Shown: positions 10,635 to 20,450 of the stretch, in pieces
How the letters are laid out: every line of letters starts with the position of its first letter
Numbering within the stretch: the stretch's first letter is position 1
Source: Dendrolimus kikuchii
Lineage: Eukaryota; Arthropoda; Insecta; Lepidoptera; Lasiocampidae
Assembly (NCBI GenBank): GCA_019925095.2
Contig: CM034410.1
Span: forward strand, 15,668,436 to 15,732,435
Length of the DNA: 64,000 nucleotides
Direction: 5' to 3'
Position numbers and translations under genes: made by a program
The notes under the pieces: generated by a model
Told to the model about the DNA's origin: nothing
The model's database searches: none
The model's input: only the letters and a program-made list of their open reading frames with translations

Positions 10635-11240
10635 GTTCTAAGTCTCACGCTCTTCCTACCACAAGGCGGTACGTCACTCCAGAACTGCTGACGATGTATA
10701 AAGCACGAATACGAGCATGTATGGAATTCTGTTCTCGGTTCTCTTCTTTGACAGGGCTCAGCTAAATACCAACTCGAGGCACTAGAATCGATTGAGCGGA
10801 GAGCCAAGAAGTTGATAGGCAACGTCCAGCTATTTAATGACAAAATACAAAGTCTTGAACATCGATGCAGCGTTGCCAGCTCGTCAGTTTCTATCGGATA
10901 CCTTTTGGAGAGTATGCATTGGAGCTTTACAATCTCATCCCGCCGTCTCCCTTCCATCATCGGACAACCAGACACACTGGCATGCGGCACCGCTATATGG
11001 TGGACATATCGCCTATACAAACAAAGCGCTTTGAGTCCACCTTCATTATGCGCATCGCAAAGGAGTGGAACTCACTGCCGGAGTCTGTTTTTCCCGAAAC
11101 CTACAACCTGGGCGTCTTCAAGTCTCGTGTGAATAGGTACCTTCTAGAAAAGCGCGCTCGATCCTAGACCACATATCTGCTCAAAATCCAGCGAGATAAT
11201 GGTCAAACACGAACCTATCTATATACTAATAAAAAAAAAA
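10635..11240 (+). pseudogene. CR1-group LINE reverse transcriptase C-terminus
   Basis: Across frames the plus strand encodes a KARIRACMEFCS-type segment, QLEALESIERRAKKLIGN, then at 10865-11167 one frame with [39 protein letters not shown] and [17 protein letters not shown]. These are hallmarks of CR1/Jockey-group LINE C-termini. The element ends with AATAAA and a short poly(A) near 11230-11240. At least one frameshift and the loss of EN and RT make it dead. Confidence 0.8.
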
Positions 11241-11960
11241 CAACAAACGCGGACACACGGGATGCAGGAAGGTTTAGTGGAGTGGTAACATATTGGGAAT
11301 GACTTTACTAGCTGAGTCTTTGAGGCGCTTTTGATATTCCATTTTCCAGTCGTGTGGACTAACTTTTGCCGGTTTGATCTAACCCCCACAAAGGGCCCGT
11401 TAGTATACGAAAAGTATTCCCCCTGCTTGAACAAAAAAAATGGCATTATAGCAGCTGTGTAATTTATCTTGAGTTGGGGAAAAGTACGAATGCGCAGTAA
11501 AAGGGAAATTGGAACAATTTAAGTACGAAAGTATTAGGTTAGCAAAGAAAATCTCCATGTTTTTAGGGTTTCTGGTTACTGAACCCTTATTAAAAAAGAA
11601 ATAGACAAAACAGCTAAGCGTCACTTCTTTTATGGCGTGGATTCCAGTTTTGAATTTAGATTTTTTTGATATATAAGAGCTTAGTAAGCCACGGTATCTC
11701 CCCCTAACGTTGTCAAGGACTTTGATGTTGTTTGACTCGCCACAATAGCAAGCAAAGGAAATTGGCCCACACAGCCTTGTCTGATGCATTTATTCTTTAA
11801 CGTTTAACTTTTTGGGATATTTCAATTAAAAAATATAGGTTTTGAAAAAAGTGCCTGTGAGATAGATACAGACAGATTATCGTTGTAAAAGGGTTTCAAT
11901 TTTTGTAAAAATTACTATGGAACCCTAATAAGCTAAATTAAGAAAATAAGCTAACAATAT
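11241..11960. other. No assignable feature
   Basis: A 129-codon minus-strand frame (11400-11789) is present but has no recognisable family, promoter or splice context. It may be chance or old transposon sequence. Confidence 0.25.
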
Positions 11961-11962
11961 AA

Positions 11963-12298
11963 ATGGATTCTAGACTAGACAGGATACTAAGACAATATAA
12001 ACATGAAGAGCTTTTAATTAAACTTAATGGTATTTACTCGCACAAACCATTAAGCAAATGCTTGTTCGGAAATTATCATAACATAAGCATTCATAGTACA
12101 AAACGTAACTTTGATGAAATTTTGTTAATTGCTCCACACCATTTTAGTGTAATTCAAGCATTTCTGTGTCAATTTAATTTGCGCTACACCCTCGCGATGA
12201 GACGATTTCCCTTGACGCCGAAACTGTTATTGAGCGTGCTTTTGGAATTTTATGATTGCCTAGTACAAGAAAACGGAAGATTGAACTTCCTTCTATGA
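11963..12298 (+). CDS. Unrecognised 111-codon frame
   Basis: It starts MDSRLDRILRQYKHEELLIK and is rich in Leu, Ile and charged residues, with a predicted helical start. It is a complete frame with an AT-rich leader, but I recognise no domain and no second copy occurs here. It could be an exon, a transposon-derived fragment or chance. A decayed Helitron fragment follows at 12470-12560. Confidence 0.2.
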   Translation: MDSRLDRILRQYKHEELLIKLNGIYSHKPLSKCLFGNYHNISIHSTKRNFDEILLIAPHHFSVIQAFLCQFNLRYTLAMRRFPLTPKLLLSVLLEFYDCLVQENGRLNFLL

Positions 12299-12469
12299 TT
12301 CCGGAGTTTGGAAATCTCGGTTCTTCTTCTTCTTAGTTCAATAATGGCTTGGCACGGTTTGTGCATTCAGCCAGAGTCATGTGTAGGGAAATTTCGGTTA
12401 ATCTCTGAGAAGTATTTAACCAATTTTGAAAAGGAAGGAGGTTTATATGTTCAACCATAACTTTTTAGC

Positions 12470-12560
12470 TTTGAACAGATTTTGATAATTTTTCCAGGAG
12501 ATTAAGAGGATCCTAGAACCCGATCCCAGCGCCACCTACCGGTTCCACTCGTGAATCTAA
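12470..12560 (-). repeat. Helitron-type fragment (family G)
   Basis: The minus strand carries the ACCGGTAGGTGGCGCTGGGA...TTCTAGGATCC block that forms the tandem units at 27466-27930 and recurs at 44395-44560. It has no ends of its own. Confidence 0.45.
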
Positions 12561-12866
12561 ACCATCTCAAATTAAGCGCGCAGATATATTTCCACAATTC
12601 ATTTTTATTTATATAGAAGATTAAATTTATCTATTAAAGATTAATTACTTTTATATTATTTCTTTCGCTTATAAAAAATTACGGGCAGATTGTTAATGTA
12701 CTTGTCCAATTTGAAAACCTGCCCGTAAAACTTCAAGTTAAATTTTGTTGCGATTCGTTTTTCCACTTGTCCGTTGAAGTTTCACTTCTACTATGTGTCC
12801 CAGCACACATTTCGATTTTTCGCAGGTTTACTGCAAATTATGATTTGGTTAGGTTAGATACATTAT

Positions 12867-13461
12867 CCTCTCTGGTGTTTAAACACCAGAGAGGACGAAA
12901 TACTTATACGGATACAAAACGCCCTGAGGTGTTGTGCAGCCCTGCATAAGATATTGGTGTCCAGGCTTCTAAATAGAAAAACTAAAATCACTATCTATAA
13001 AACCGTCATACGGCCCATCCTGATGTATGGGTGCGAAGCCTGGACGCTTACCCTCAAGGAGGAGAACCAGCTTTTAGTAGCCGAAAGGAAGGTTCTCCGT
13101 AAGATTCTGGGTCCAACAAAAAGAGAGGATGGCAGCTGGAGGGTCCGAAGTAACCTCGAAATTGAGTCTCGTGGCTGAGCCTAACATTATAGGAGAAATA
13201 AAAGCTCACCGCCTCCGCTGGCTCGGTCACGTAGAACGGATGGGAGAGGATCGCAGCGTGAGGAAAGCATATTTGGGACGGCCGGTAGGTCGGCGTCCGG
13301 TCGGCCGTCCTAAATATCGCTGGAAGGACAGAGTAGAGGCAGACCTGTCGGTGCTACGAGCCAGTAATTGGCAAGAAACCGCACAGGACCGAGAAAAGCA
13401 TGTTCTCGTTTCGGAGACCAAGACCCACTTTGGGTCGCTGAGCCAACGGAGTAAGTAAGTA
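12867..13461 (+). mobile_element. RTE-like LINE tail, second subfamily, with 5' foldback
   Basis: From about 12899 it encodes EILIRIQNALRCCAALHK, then KTVIRPILMYGCEAWTL, and after a frameshift near 13150 AHRLRWLGHVERM and GRPKYRWKDRVEADL. The tail is (AAGT)n, unlike the (ATGT)n subfamily. An exact TSD, agatacattat, lies at 12856-12866 and 13462-13472. The first 28 bases (12867-12894) are a perfect palindrome (CCTCTCTGGTGTTT and its complement) directly at the 5' junction. It is a non-functional copy. Confidence 0.85.
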
Positions 13462-13514
13462 AGATACATTATAATGAATGCATTTTTTATTTAAACATAT
13501 TTTATTTTATCAAA

Positions 13515-13750
13515 AGTGGATGGATGCAGAAGTCGTGGAAGGCCACGACACACCTTCCATGATCAAATTGATCGTGTACTAGCAGAAGGTGATGTCAGGA
13601 GCCTTAAGAACAGACGAGCTTGCATGACAAGAGTTATGAATGTCAAAGAGGCAAGTGAGGTGTGTAAGAATAAGCCTAAATGGCACTCTGTTGTTCGTGC
13701 CTACCCCGCAAGGGAACTGGCGTGAAGTTATGTATGTATGTATGTATGTA
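13515..13750 (+). mobile_element. RTE-like LINE tail
   Basis: An intact 69-codon C-terminus (MDGCRSRGRPRHTFHD to the PARELA end) with an (ATGT)n tail. The flanks attttatcaaa and attttattaaa look like an 11-bp TSD with one mismatch. Confidence 0.8.
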
Positions 13751-13955
13751 TTTTATTAAACAAAAAAACTGAATTCGATCCGGAACCAAAAAGCGCATCC
13801 ATCTCTCACCACGTCTAGTCTAAATTTTTGTCGTTCCTCCATGCAGCCGTAACGCTTTTTCGTGACAAAAAATCCTAAGACCTGGGGGGGTCTTATATAG
13901 AAGTTTCACTTCAAAAATACAAGCGAAAGGTTTACGTTCTTATATAATACGAGTG

Positions 13956-14032
13956 TAAGAATAAGCCTAAATGGCACTCTGTTGTTCGTGCCTACCCCGC
14001 AAGGGAACTGGCGTGAAGTTATGTATGTATGT
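13956..14032 (+). mobile_element. RTE-like LINE tail, 77-bp copy
   Basis: This is the shortest cleanly bounded copy: only the last ~20 codons plus tail, with an exact 12-bp TSD, ataatacgagtg, at 13944-13955 and 14033-14044. Confidence 0.85.
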
Positions 14033-14233
14033 ATAATACGAGTGCGTTACCTTAGCCTAGAAACTGTAATATACGATTTATGGGGGAAACAGGTGTCGAT
14101 GAATAAGTTATGTTATTGATCGATATCATACGTGGGTTATAATGGGCCGATGGACTAAGAAGGATATTTTTAGGTTATATAAAAGGGAAAGAATAAATTC
14201 TGTTTTTCGTACTGCGACATTACGATTTGTCTT

Positions 14234-14839
14234 TAATCTGTGCAGGAACGGAGAAAGAATACAATTTCCTGCGGCCGGGCGGCCTGTCGTAAGAGGCGAC
14301 TAAATAACCCACAGCCAGGTGGTAAGGCATTTGCGCGACTGGATGGCTACCACCCCTGGTCTAAAGTATTAGTGACCAGGTTCCAGTCTCCCTTAAGAGA
14401 GCAGCAGCGCATTTGTAGCACCTTTGGTGTTGCAAATGTCTATTTTTTTTATTGCAGGAGTTCAGCAGACAGGCAGACAGCCCACTTAGTGGAAAGCGGT
14501 TACCATCGCCTATGGACGTTTACAACACCAAAGATGCTACAAATGCGCTGCTGCTCTCTTAAAGGAGACTGGAACCTGGTCACTAATGCCGGAACACAAT
14601 ACAAGATTGTTATGGCGGCATACTCTAGACCAGGGGTGGTCGCCATCCAGTCGAGCAAATACTCTACCACCTGGCTGTGGGTTGTTTAGTCGCCTCTTAC
14701 GACAGGCCGCCGGGCCGCAGGAAGTTGTATTCTTTCTCCGTTCCTGCACGGATAAAAAGTCTATAGGCGATGGTAACCATTTTCCATCAAGTGGGCCGTG
14801 TGCCTGTCTGCTGAACTCATGCAATAAAAAATAAAAAAA
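14234..14839 (+). mobile_element. SINE-C split by an inverted SINE-C
   Basis: The plus-strand copy runs 14234-14442 and resumes at 14759-14839 with its 3' domain and A-rich tail. It also lacks about 35 bp between GGTCTAAAGTA and TTAGTGACCAGG. The interruption is the minus-strand copy at 14443-14754. Confidence 0.85.
14443..14754 (-). mobile_element. SINE-C inserted in SINE-C
   Basis: A full-length minus-strand copy from poly(T) to cctgcacggata. The host sequence gtcta is duplicated at 14438-14442 and 14759-14763, showing a true retroposition event. The two copies form a long inverted repeat. Confidence 0.85.
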
Positions 14840-15076
14840 TTAACCATTATTCTGTAATATTTATTGTACACAAAAAGTTACATATAAAATTATAGAACAC
14901 TGGTGATGTACAAAGGCGAGCTTAATCCTACAAGAGTCTTCTTCCAACAAACCTATGAGTCTAGCGAGAAGAGGAGAAGTAAAAAGCAGGGTTATGTACA
15001 CTAAAGATATTTAACGATATAACATGTATTATAAACAGATTAACAAAAATAAATAAATTATATACAAGAGGCTCTT

Positions 15077-15600
15077 AACATACATACATATATAATGTAA
15101 AATCGTATATTAAATTTTGTATAACGTTTTCTATCTTGCCAAGCTTGTAAGGAATTCGTGGAGACATATTGCAGCATAACATTTTAGCACGTCATGTCAT
15201 TATTATAACTATAACATTATTTTTCTTTCCTTTTATTGTCTTGGTTTTATTGAGTATGCATTGTTTGCTACGACTCCATTAATTCTTCAAAAAGTAATTC
15301 TGTACAAAACTTATTAAAAAAAAGAATTTGAGATATAAATAGAATATGAAATACATTGAGATAGACGTTTATATGATCTAAGATGATATATACAGAAAAA
15401 CAATATTTAGCTAGACATGTTGCTGGGGAATTTCTTGCCGCTTCTTCTCCTTTACAGCATTAACACGGTGCGAAGCGGTGTACATAGAATAGGAAGTAAA
15501 AATTAAATTTTAACTTACATATTGTATGACCTTCAAAAAGTGTTCTCCAGTGGAACTTATTTTGAATAAAAAGTTCTTGAATTTGAATTTGAAATATACA
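15077..15600 (+). mobile_element. CR1-like LINE 3' UTR (family E)
   Basis: It matches 51597-52140 on the opposite strand, where the upstream part encodes a LINE C-terminus. The 3' UTR contains the shared module (15411-15488), a ccagtggaacttattttgaa block and a ttgaatttgaattt end. Only the UTR is present here. The preceding 14840-15076 is AT-rich and unassigned. Confidence 0.6.
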
Positions 15601-16040
15601 TACATACATACATAACTTCACGCCATTCAGGCTTATTCTTACACACCTCACATGCTTCTTTGACATTCATAGCTCTTGTCATGCACGCTCGTCTGTTCTT
15701 AAGGCTCCTGACATCACCTTCTGCTAGTACACGATCAATTTGATCATGGAAGGTGTGTCGTGGCCTTCCACGACTTCTGCATCCATCCACTTTTGCATTG
15801 TATATCTGTTTAGTCATTCTTTCATCATGCATTCTTTCCACATGCCCGAACCACCGGAGCATTCCTTTCCTTACCTTCACCCCGACACTCTCTTTCAGAC
15901 CAACTCTCTTTCTTACTTCGCTATTACGAACGCGGTCCGCGAGCGTCACTCCGAAGATTTTGCGCAGTGCTCGCATCTCAATCGCGTTTACTCTACTTTC
16001 ATGCTCTCTCTTCCATACTTCCGATGCATGTCAAGGGATG
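15598..16040 (-). mobile_element. RTE-like LINE tail, longest copy of the (ATGT)n subfamily
   Basis: The minus strand encodes, from about 16028, a SMEEREHESRVNAIEM segment, MRALRKIFGVTLADRVRN, KGMLRWFGHVERMHDERMTK and GRPRHTFHDQIDRVLAEG. The last ~35 bp before the stop are deleted, so the C-terminus reads out of frame. Flanking aaatatac repeats (before 15602 and near 16055) suggest an 8-bp TSD. Confidence 0.8.
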
Positions 16041-16694
16041 AAATAAATCAAATATACAAAGTGTGTAGTTCCAATCAAGAATCCTACGCAGTCAATAGGT
16101 AATCATTGTTTGAGTTCAAATGAGGTGCGGTCAAATGACCGGTGCAATTTGATGTATTGAAAATTATTTTGTCGTAAAACAACCCTTTTCCTAGGTTTGC
16201 CTTTTGACACTCCTTCACAGGAAATTGATCCTTACGAGCTACACTTTGAGTTGGTGTAATTTTTTTTTTTTATATATTGGTTCGCAAACTGGCCAATTCA
16301 GCTTACGTACTTTTAAACAAATCTAGAAGACGGAGAATATGGTTGCTGAATTATCTTCTTGATGCAAACACAATGCATGCGCATCATAAATAGACAACAT
16401 GTAATAATACAGGAAGTGTTTATTTTTCAAAATCATCCGATTTGATTTCTGACAACTTTAATTATTATTATTATTGGTAATTGATTTTTCAAAAATGTAA
16501 TGATACCATTTTAGTTTTCTTCAAAATTAGCCTCAACCCTACTCTGTGAGTGTTTTAGCTATTTAAAATAGTTTAGAATTTGGTCCTGAAGTCCCACTTG
16601 AAAAATTCATCCTATATATCTAAGATGTGCTATTAAACCAAAGTTCCGTGGTATACCTACCTTAATACTATTTTTATATATATGCCAAAAAAAG
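16041..16694. other. No assignable feature
   Basis: AT-rich sequence with no frame, terminal repeat or match to other families in the window. Confidence 0.3.
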
Positions 16695-16929
16695 TTTTTT
16701 TTTTATTGCAGGAGATCAGCAGACAGGAAGACGGCCCACTTGATGAAAAGCGGTTACCATCGCCTATGGACATTTGCAACACCAAAGTTGCTACAAATGC
16801 GCTGCTGCTCTCTTAAGGGAGACTGGAACCTGGTCACTAATGCCGGAACACAACTCAAGGTTGTTATGGCGACATGCTTTAGACCAGGGTTGGTAGCCAT
16901 CCAGTCGGGCAAATGCCCTACCACCTGGC
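16695..16929 (-). mobile_element. SINE-C, short form
   Basis: Minus strand, from the GCCAGGTGG start at 16929 to poly(A) (poly(T) on the plus strand at 16695). Flanks with caaaa-type sequence may be the TSD. Confidence 0.8.
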
Positions 16930-17331
16930 AAAAGATTATAGTTTTTAAAACTTTACAGGGCTCGATAGGCCTCGTGCCGCTACCATAGTAGTTTTAGAAC
17001 AAGGTCTATAATGCCCCGTACCGCAGGAATGTAAAGTACAGATAAATCACCGCCGTTGTGAACGTGAATATCATGAAACCTAATCTGTTTGCATCGCGTG
17101 AACGTAGCCTATGATTGCGAGCGTCATAGATGCATGCATTTAAATGCATGTAATGTTGCGCTGCATACATGTCAAAGCCACGCAAGCTATTCGTAGCCTC
17201 TGACGTCATATTCGATTACATTCATGGCTTATCAAACAGTGATTTATTTTAATACTCTTCCTATTTATAGTGTCCTGGTAAAGTAATACTGCTCAGTTTA
17301 TAACTGCTATGTATTCCTTCAATACATATAT

Positions 17332-17342
<11 letters not shown>

Positions 17343-17393
<51 letters not shown>
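17343..17393. repeat. (TA)n microsatellite
   Basis: A pure TA dinucleotide run. It abuts the inverted Penelope terminal repeats on its right. Confidence 0.95.
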
Positions 17394-17397
<4 letters not shown>

Positions 17398-17398
17398 A

Positions 17399-17580
17399 GA
17401 AGTTAAAACTACGTTTTAACGGTTTTACGCGCGGTAATTTTATTTGATTTTGGTTTTTCCGACGTTTCGGCCACTTTTCAGTGGCCGTGATCACGGAAGA
17501 CCTTTAGAACGTAGCTTAAAACCGTTAAAACGTAGTTTTATTATGTATACAAGTCGCGAAAACTTAAGAAAATATTATAT
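17399..17580. repeat. Penelope-like terminal repeats, inverted pair
   Basis: 17399-17500 is a minus-strand terminal repeat (the complement of GGCCACTGAAAAGTGGCCGA lies at 17468-17487). 17515-17580 is a plus-strand repeat end (aaaaccgttaaaacgtagtt then gtatacaagtcgcgaaaact). The head-to-head arrangement, without an ORF between, fits the inverted partial copies Penelope-like elements often leave. Confidence 0.55.
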
Positions 17581-17807
17581 ATATAGAAGTTGTTGTACAA
17601 TTTCCCCAAAAGATGAACCGAAAGAAGATTTCAAAAAAGACTACATTTTGATATAAACAGTGAAAATCATAAGTTTGCTGTTTGCTTATTATGCAATTAA
17701 GTTAAGAAAGAAAATTGTATGATCACTGATTGTATTTGTTAAGTGATATAAATAAAGTACTTACCTAACCTTGATATTTCATATTTTTTTAATCTCGTAT
17801 CTGGCCG

Positions 17808-17940
17808 GATAGGCGCTTGTTATCCGGTATCCGGCAGATAGTCATTTTAAGCCGGATAGGCCAGATACCGGATAGGCCAAATACCGGATAGGCCAGATAC
17901 CGGGTAGGCCAGATACTGAATAATTACCGGATATCCATTT
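17808..17940. repeat. Minisatellite of ccggataggccagata units
   Basis: About five imperfect tandem units of ggataggccagataccgg and shorter variants. No associated terminal repeats were seen. Confidence 0.7.
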
Positions 17941-17957
17941 TATCTCTACTTTTTAGC

Positions 17958-18112
17958 GATAAAACCGCCCTTTGTGCATAATCAGATATTGTTTTACGGT
18001 CTTATTCATATTGAGTTAGAGAAGCTTACAAACTTGCTCTAACTCAGTATGAATAAGACCGTTAGTCTGTAGGTTTATTTTTGTATTGGTGTATAATCAA
18101 GTGTTATCTATC
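17958..18112 (+). repeat. Family K tail interrupted by a 65-bp MITE
   Basis: It resembles the family K 3' end (gcgataaaaccgcc ... tattggtgtataatcaagtg then tatctatc). The foldback at 17997-18061 interrupts it. Confidence 0.5.
17997..18061. mobile_element. 65-bp foldback MITE with TTA duplication
   Basis: The two arms (CGGTCTTATTCATATTGAG and its inverted partner CTCAGTATGAATAAGACCG, one mismatch) continue to about 25 bp each around a ~15-nt centre. TTA flanks both sides (17994-17996 and 18062-18064). A 3-bp TTA duplication is typical of PIF/Harbinger MITEs. Confidence 0.65.
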
Positions 18113-18114
18113 TT

Positions 18115-18225
18115 AAAAGTGGCCCGAAAGTCGAAACAAAAATCAGATAAAATGCAGCGCTTAAAACCGTTAAAACGTAATTATAATTAATTATGTGGTA
18201 GTCGCGAAAACTTAGGGAAGACTCG
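18115..18225 (+). repeat. Decayed Penelope-like terminal repeat
   Basis: It reads aaaagtggcccgaaagtcga, then cagcgcttaaaaccgttaaa and gtagtcgcgaaaactta, matching the 3' end of the Penelope-like copies with many substitutions. Confidence 0.5.
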
Positions 18226-18807
18226 CTAAGCGGATTAACTATGCTTACCCAACTGCCGAGTTTCGTTACCAGGATAGTATAAACATAAGGAAATTATCCT
18301 AACAAGTTCCCTACATTGTAATACAGTGCCGGGGCAGTGAGTTATTGCTCTCACCTGCACAGGGGCAAAGTGACAATGTATCACTTACAAAGTGGATTTA
18401 CTTGCGCGCCGTAAATTTGAGACTGTCCAGTTATATTGTGATATATACTTATATAAAAGAGTTAAAAGAAGACATGTCTGTTTGTTAGATATTACTGGCC
18501 TTTAATAATCTCTAATTTATTCGCATTTCGTAGTCATTTTGGCAAAACACAAACAGTTATGTGGGACCCCGAACTTGATAAAAATACAATGCAAGATATC
18601 AACACTTTTAATTACACTCTCGACCTGTCTAAACACAATTTCAATCATCAATTTCACACTTCATTTTTAACCTCTACAGGTACATAAACCGCTGTTGAAT
18701 AATAACTTATTGAAAGAAGAAATTGATTGCTAGGTAACTTAGGTACTAAAAGCAACTTGAAATACTAAATTATTTTACGTAGCTTATAGACGACTAAGCT
18801 AAATATT

Positions 18808-18957
18808 AAAAAAAAGAATTTGAGATATAAATAGAATATGAAATATAAAGAAAAACAATATTTAGCTAGATGTGTTGCTGGGGAGTTTCTTGCCGCTTTT
18901 TCTCCTTTACAGCATCAACACGTTGCGAAGCGGTGTACATAGAATAGGAAGTAAAAA
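18808..18957 (+). repeat. Family E LINE 3' UTR fragment
   Basis: It matches 15308-15500, including the shared module (18865-18942). The segment between agaatatgaaata and aaagaaaaacaa is shortened. A SINE-C fragment follows immediately. Confidence 0.6.
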
Positions 18958-19134
18958 ATCCATAACAACCTTGAGTTGTGTTCCGGCATTAGTGACCAGG
19001 TTCCAGTCTCCCTTACGAGAGCAGCAGCGTATTTGTAGCAACTTTGCTGTTGTAAATGTCCATAGGCGATGGTAACCGCTTTCCATCAAGTGGGTCGTCT
19101 GCCTGTCTGCTGATCTCCTGCAATAAAAAAAAAA
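18958..19134 (+). mobile_element. SINE-C, 5'-truncated
   Basis: It starts within the CCATAACAACCTTGAGTTG block and runs to poly(A). Confidence 0.8.
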
Positions 19135-19200
19135 TGGATATTACGATGATAATAAGTACAGTTTTATTGTAATTTTAATGTTTTTAGGTGTAATACTGTT

Positions 19201-19680
19201 TAGGGGCTATAAAAATGGCCCGGACTTCTGGAGGGCTTGCGTGGGGCCATAGGAAGGCCAACACGTAGAGGCCCCTTGACAAATTTAATGTAAATGTGGC
19301 GTAACACTGACCGGCGATTATCCCTGTCTACACCATATAATAATGCACCCAAGGACAAGCCCCGGCCAGTGTAGGACTATTATGAGAAATGAGAACAGAA
19401 AGTACCGGGCTATTGGGGTGCACTGCTAGTAGTACTAGGGGTCTGGGAATATGGGGACTATGGCGTCTGCCCGTCGCAATGTTCGGAGAACATGGAAAAA
19501 TGGGTAGACGGTGACTGGGGCAACATGGGTGTGAGTGGCTAAGGGGTGTACAAAGCTGGTTTGCATGTTCACCGAAGCTACTTCTGACGTGTTGCCATTT
19601 ATTACTTCCACTCCTGGAGCTTGAGTCTTAACTCTAGCGATCTCCACTCCGTGCTGTTTGTTGATTATTATTATTATTAT
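19201..19680 (+). repeat. Retroposon family P with (ATT)n tail
   Basis: Sense strand plus: it runs from ggcccggacttctggagg through the cactgaccggcgattatcc block to the ctccactccgtgc block and an (ATT)n tail. The last ~80 bp before the tail, present at 53775-54343, are missing. Microsatellite tails of this type are typical of some LINE clades; no RT is attached. Confidence 0.5.
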
Positions 19681-19735
19681 TTATAACCGGTCGCGCCGCA
19701 GTGCGGTTTTTTTTAAATTATCATACAAACACACA

Positions 19736-19983
19736 TCTTATACTAATATATAAAGCTGAAGAGTTTGATTGTTTGTTTAAACGCGCTAATCTCAGGAACT
19801 ACTGGTCTGATTTGAAAAATTCTTTCAGTGTTGGATAGCCCATTTATCGTAGAAGGCTATAGGATATATATCATTACGCTAAGACCAATAGAAGCGGAGC
19901 AGCAATGAAAAATGTTTCAAAAAGGGGGGGGGGGGTTGCTTTCAAAACAAATTCCACGCGGACCGCGTCGCGGGCACAGCTAG
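19736..19983 (+). mobile_element. Non-autonomous Helitron
   Basis: It starts A^TCTTATACTAATATATAA and ends with an ACGCGG-A-CCGCGT hairpin followed by ...CAGCTAG^T. Insertion between A (19735) and T (19984) is the Helitron signature. The interior (ctgaagagtttgattgtttg, agctactggtctgattt-like) matches the minus-strand copy at 33521-33754. There is no coding sequence; a G13-type homopolymer lies near 19924. Confidence 0.85.
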
Positions 19984-20009
19984 TATACAATACTATACTA
20001 ATATTCTCA

Positions 20010-20214
20010 AAATAAGTAAGTTACAATTATATTATGGGTAATATACAACGGCCCACTATGAGGCCGGCGTCAGACACCTAGAGCGGAGTAAATAACGGAG
20101 GTAGTTCGTTGCCGAAATTTGCCATGTCAGGAATCGTACCCGGAGCCTCCGTGTTACAGCGAGATAGGCCGGCTAAGGCTTAGCCCGCTTAACTACAGAG
20201 CCGTCAATATAATA
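20010..20214 (-). mobile_element. tRNA-derived SINE, family Q
   Basis: The minus strand carries a tRNA-like head: an A-box-like GTAGTTAAGCGGGCTAAGCC stretch and a B-box-like GGGTACGATTCC. It continues to the taatataattgtaact region. It is followed by a second Q copy at 20225-20420. Confidence 0.65.
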
Positions 20215-20224
20215 ATAATAATAA

Positions 20225-20420
20225 TCGGCAGACAAACACACACATTGTATATCCCCAAATTAAGCAAGTTACGCTTGTGTTATGGATAATATACAACGGA
20301 CTACTCTGGGGCCGATCCCAGACACCCAGACCATAGTAAATAACAGAAAGTTCGTGTCCGAAATTTACCATGCCAGGAATGGAACCCTGGGCTTAGCCCG
20401 CTCAACCACAGAGGCCGTCA
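20225..20420 (-). mobile_element. tRNA-derived SINE, family Q (deleted form)
   Basis: The minus strand runs from GACGGCCTCTGTGGTTGAGC to CAATGTGTGTGTTTGTCTGC and then an (ATT)n tail. It lacks the ~45 bp between head and B box that the copy at 37535-37770 keeps. Confidence 0.65.
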
Positions 20421-20450
20421 ATATATTAATAATACTGTAAGTTTTAATAT

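Noticed and set aside
10615..10645. Shared gggcgtaactacgttct between 10622 and retroposon F at 21437
   Set aside because: Only 17 bp match, with no extension; not enough to link the two elements.
17261..17494. 77-codon frame with Tyr-Ile repeats
   Set aside because: Translation of the (TA)n microsatellite and a Penelope terminal repeat.
17808..17940. CRISPR-like array
   Set aside because: Units are contiguous and imperfect with no spacers, and the DNA is eukaryotic.
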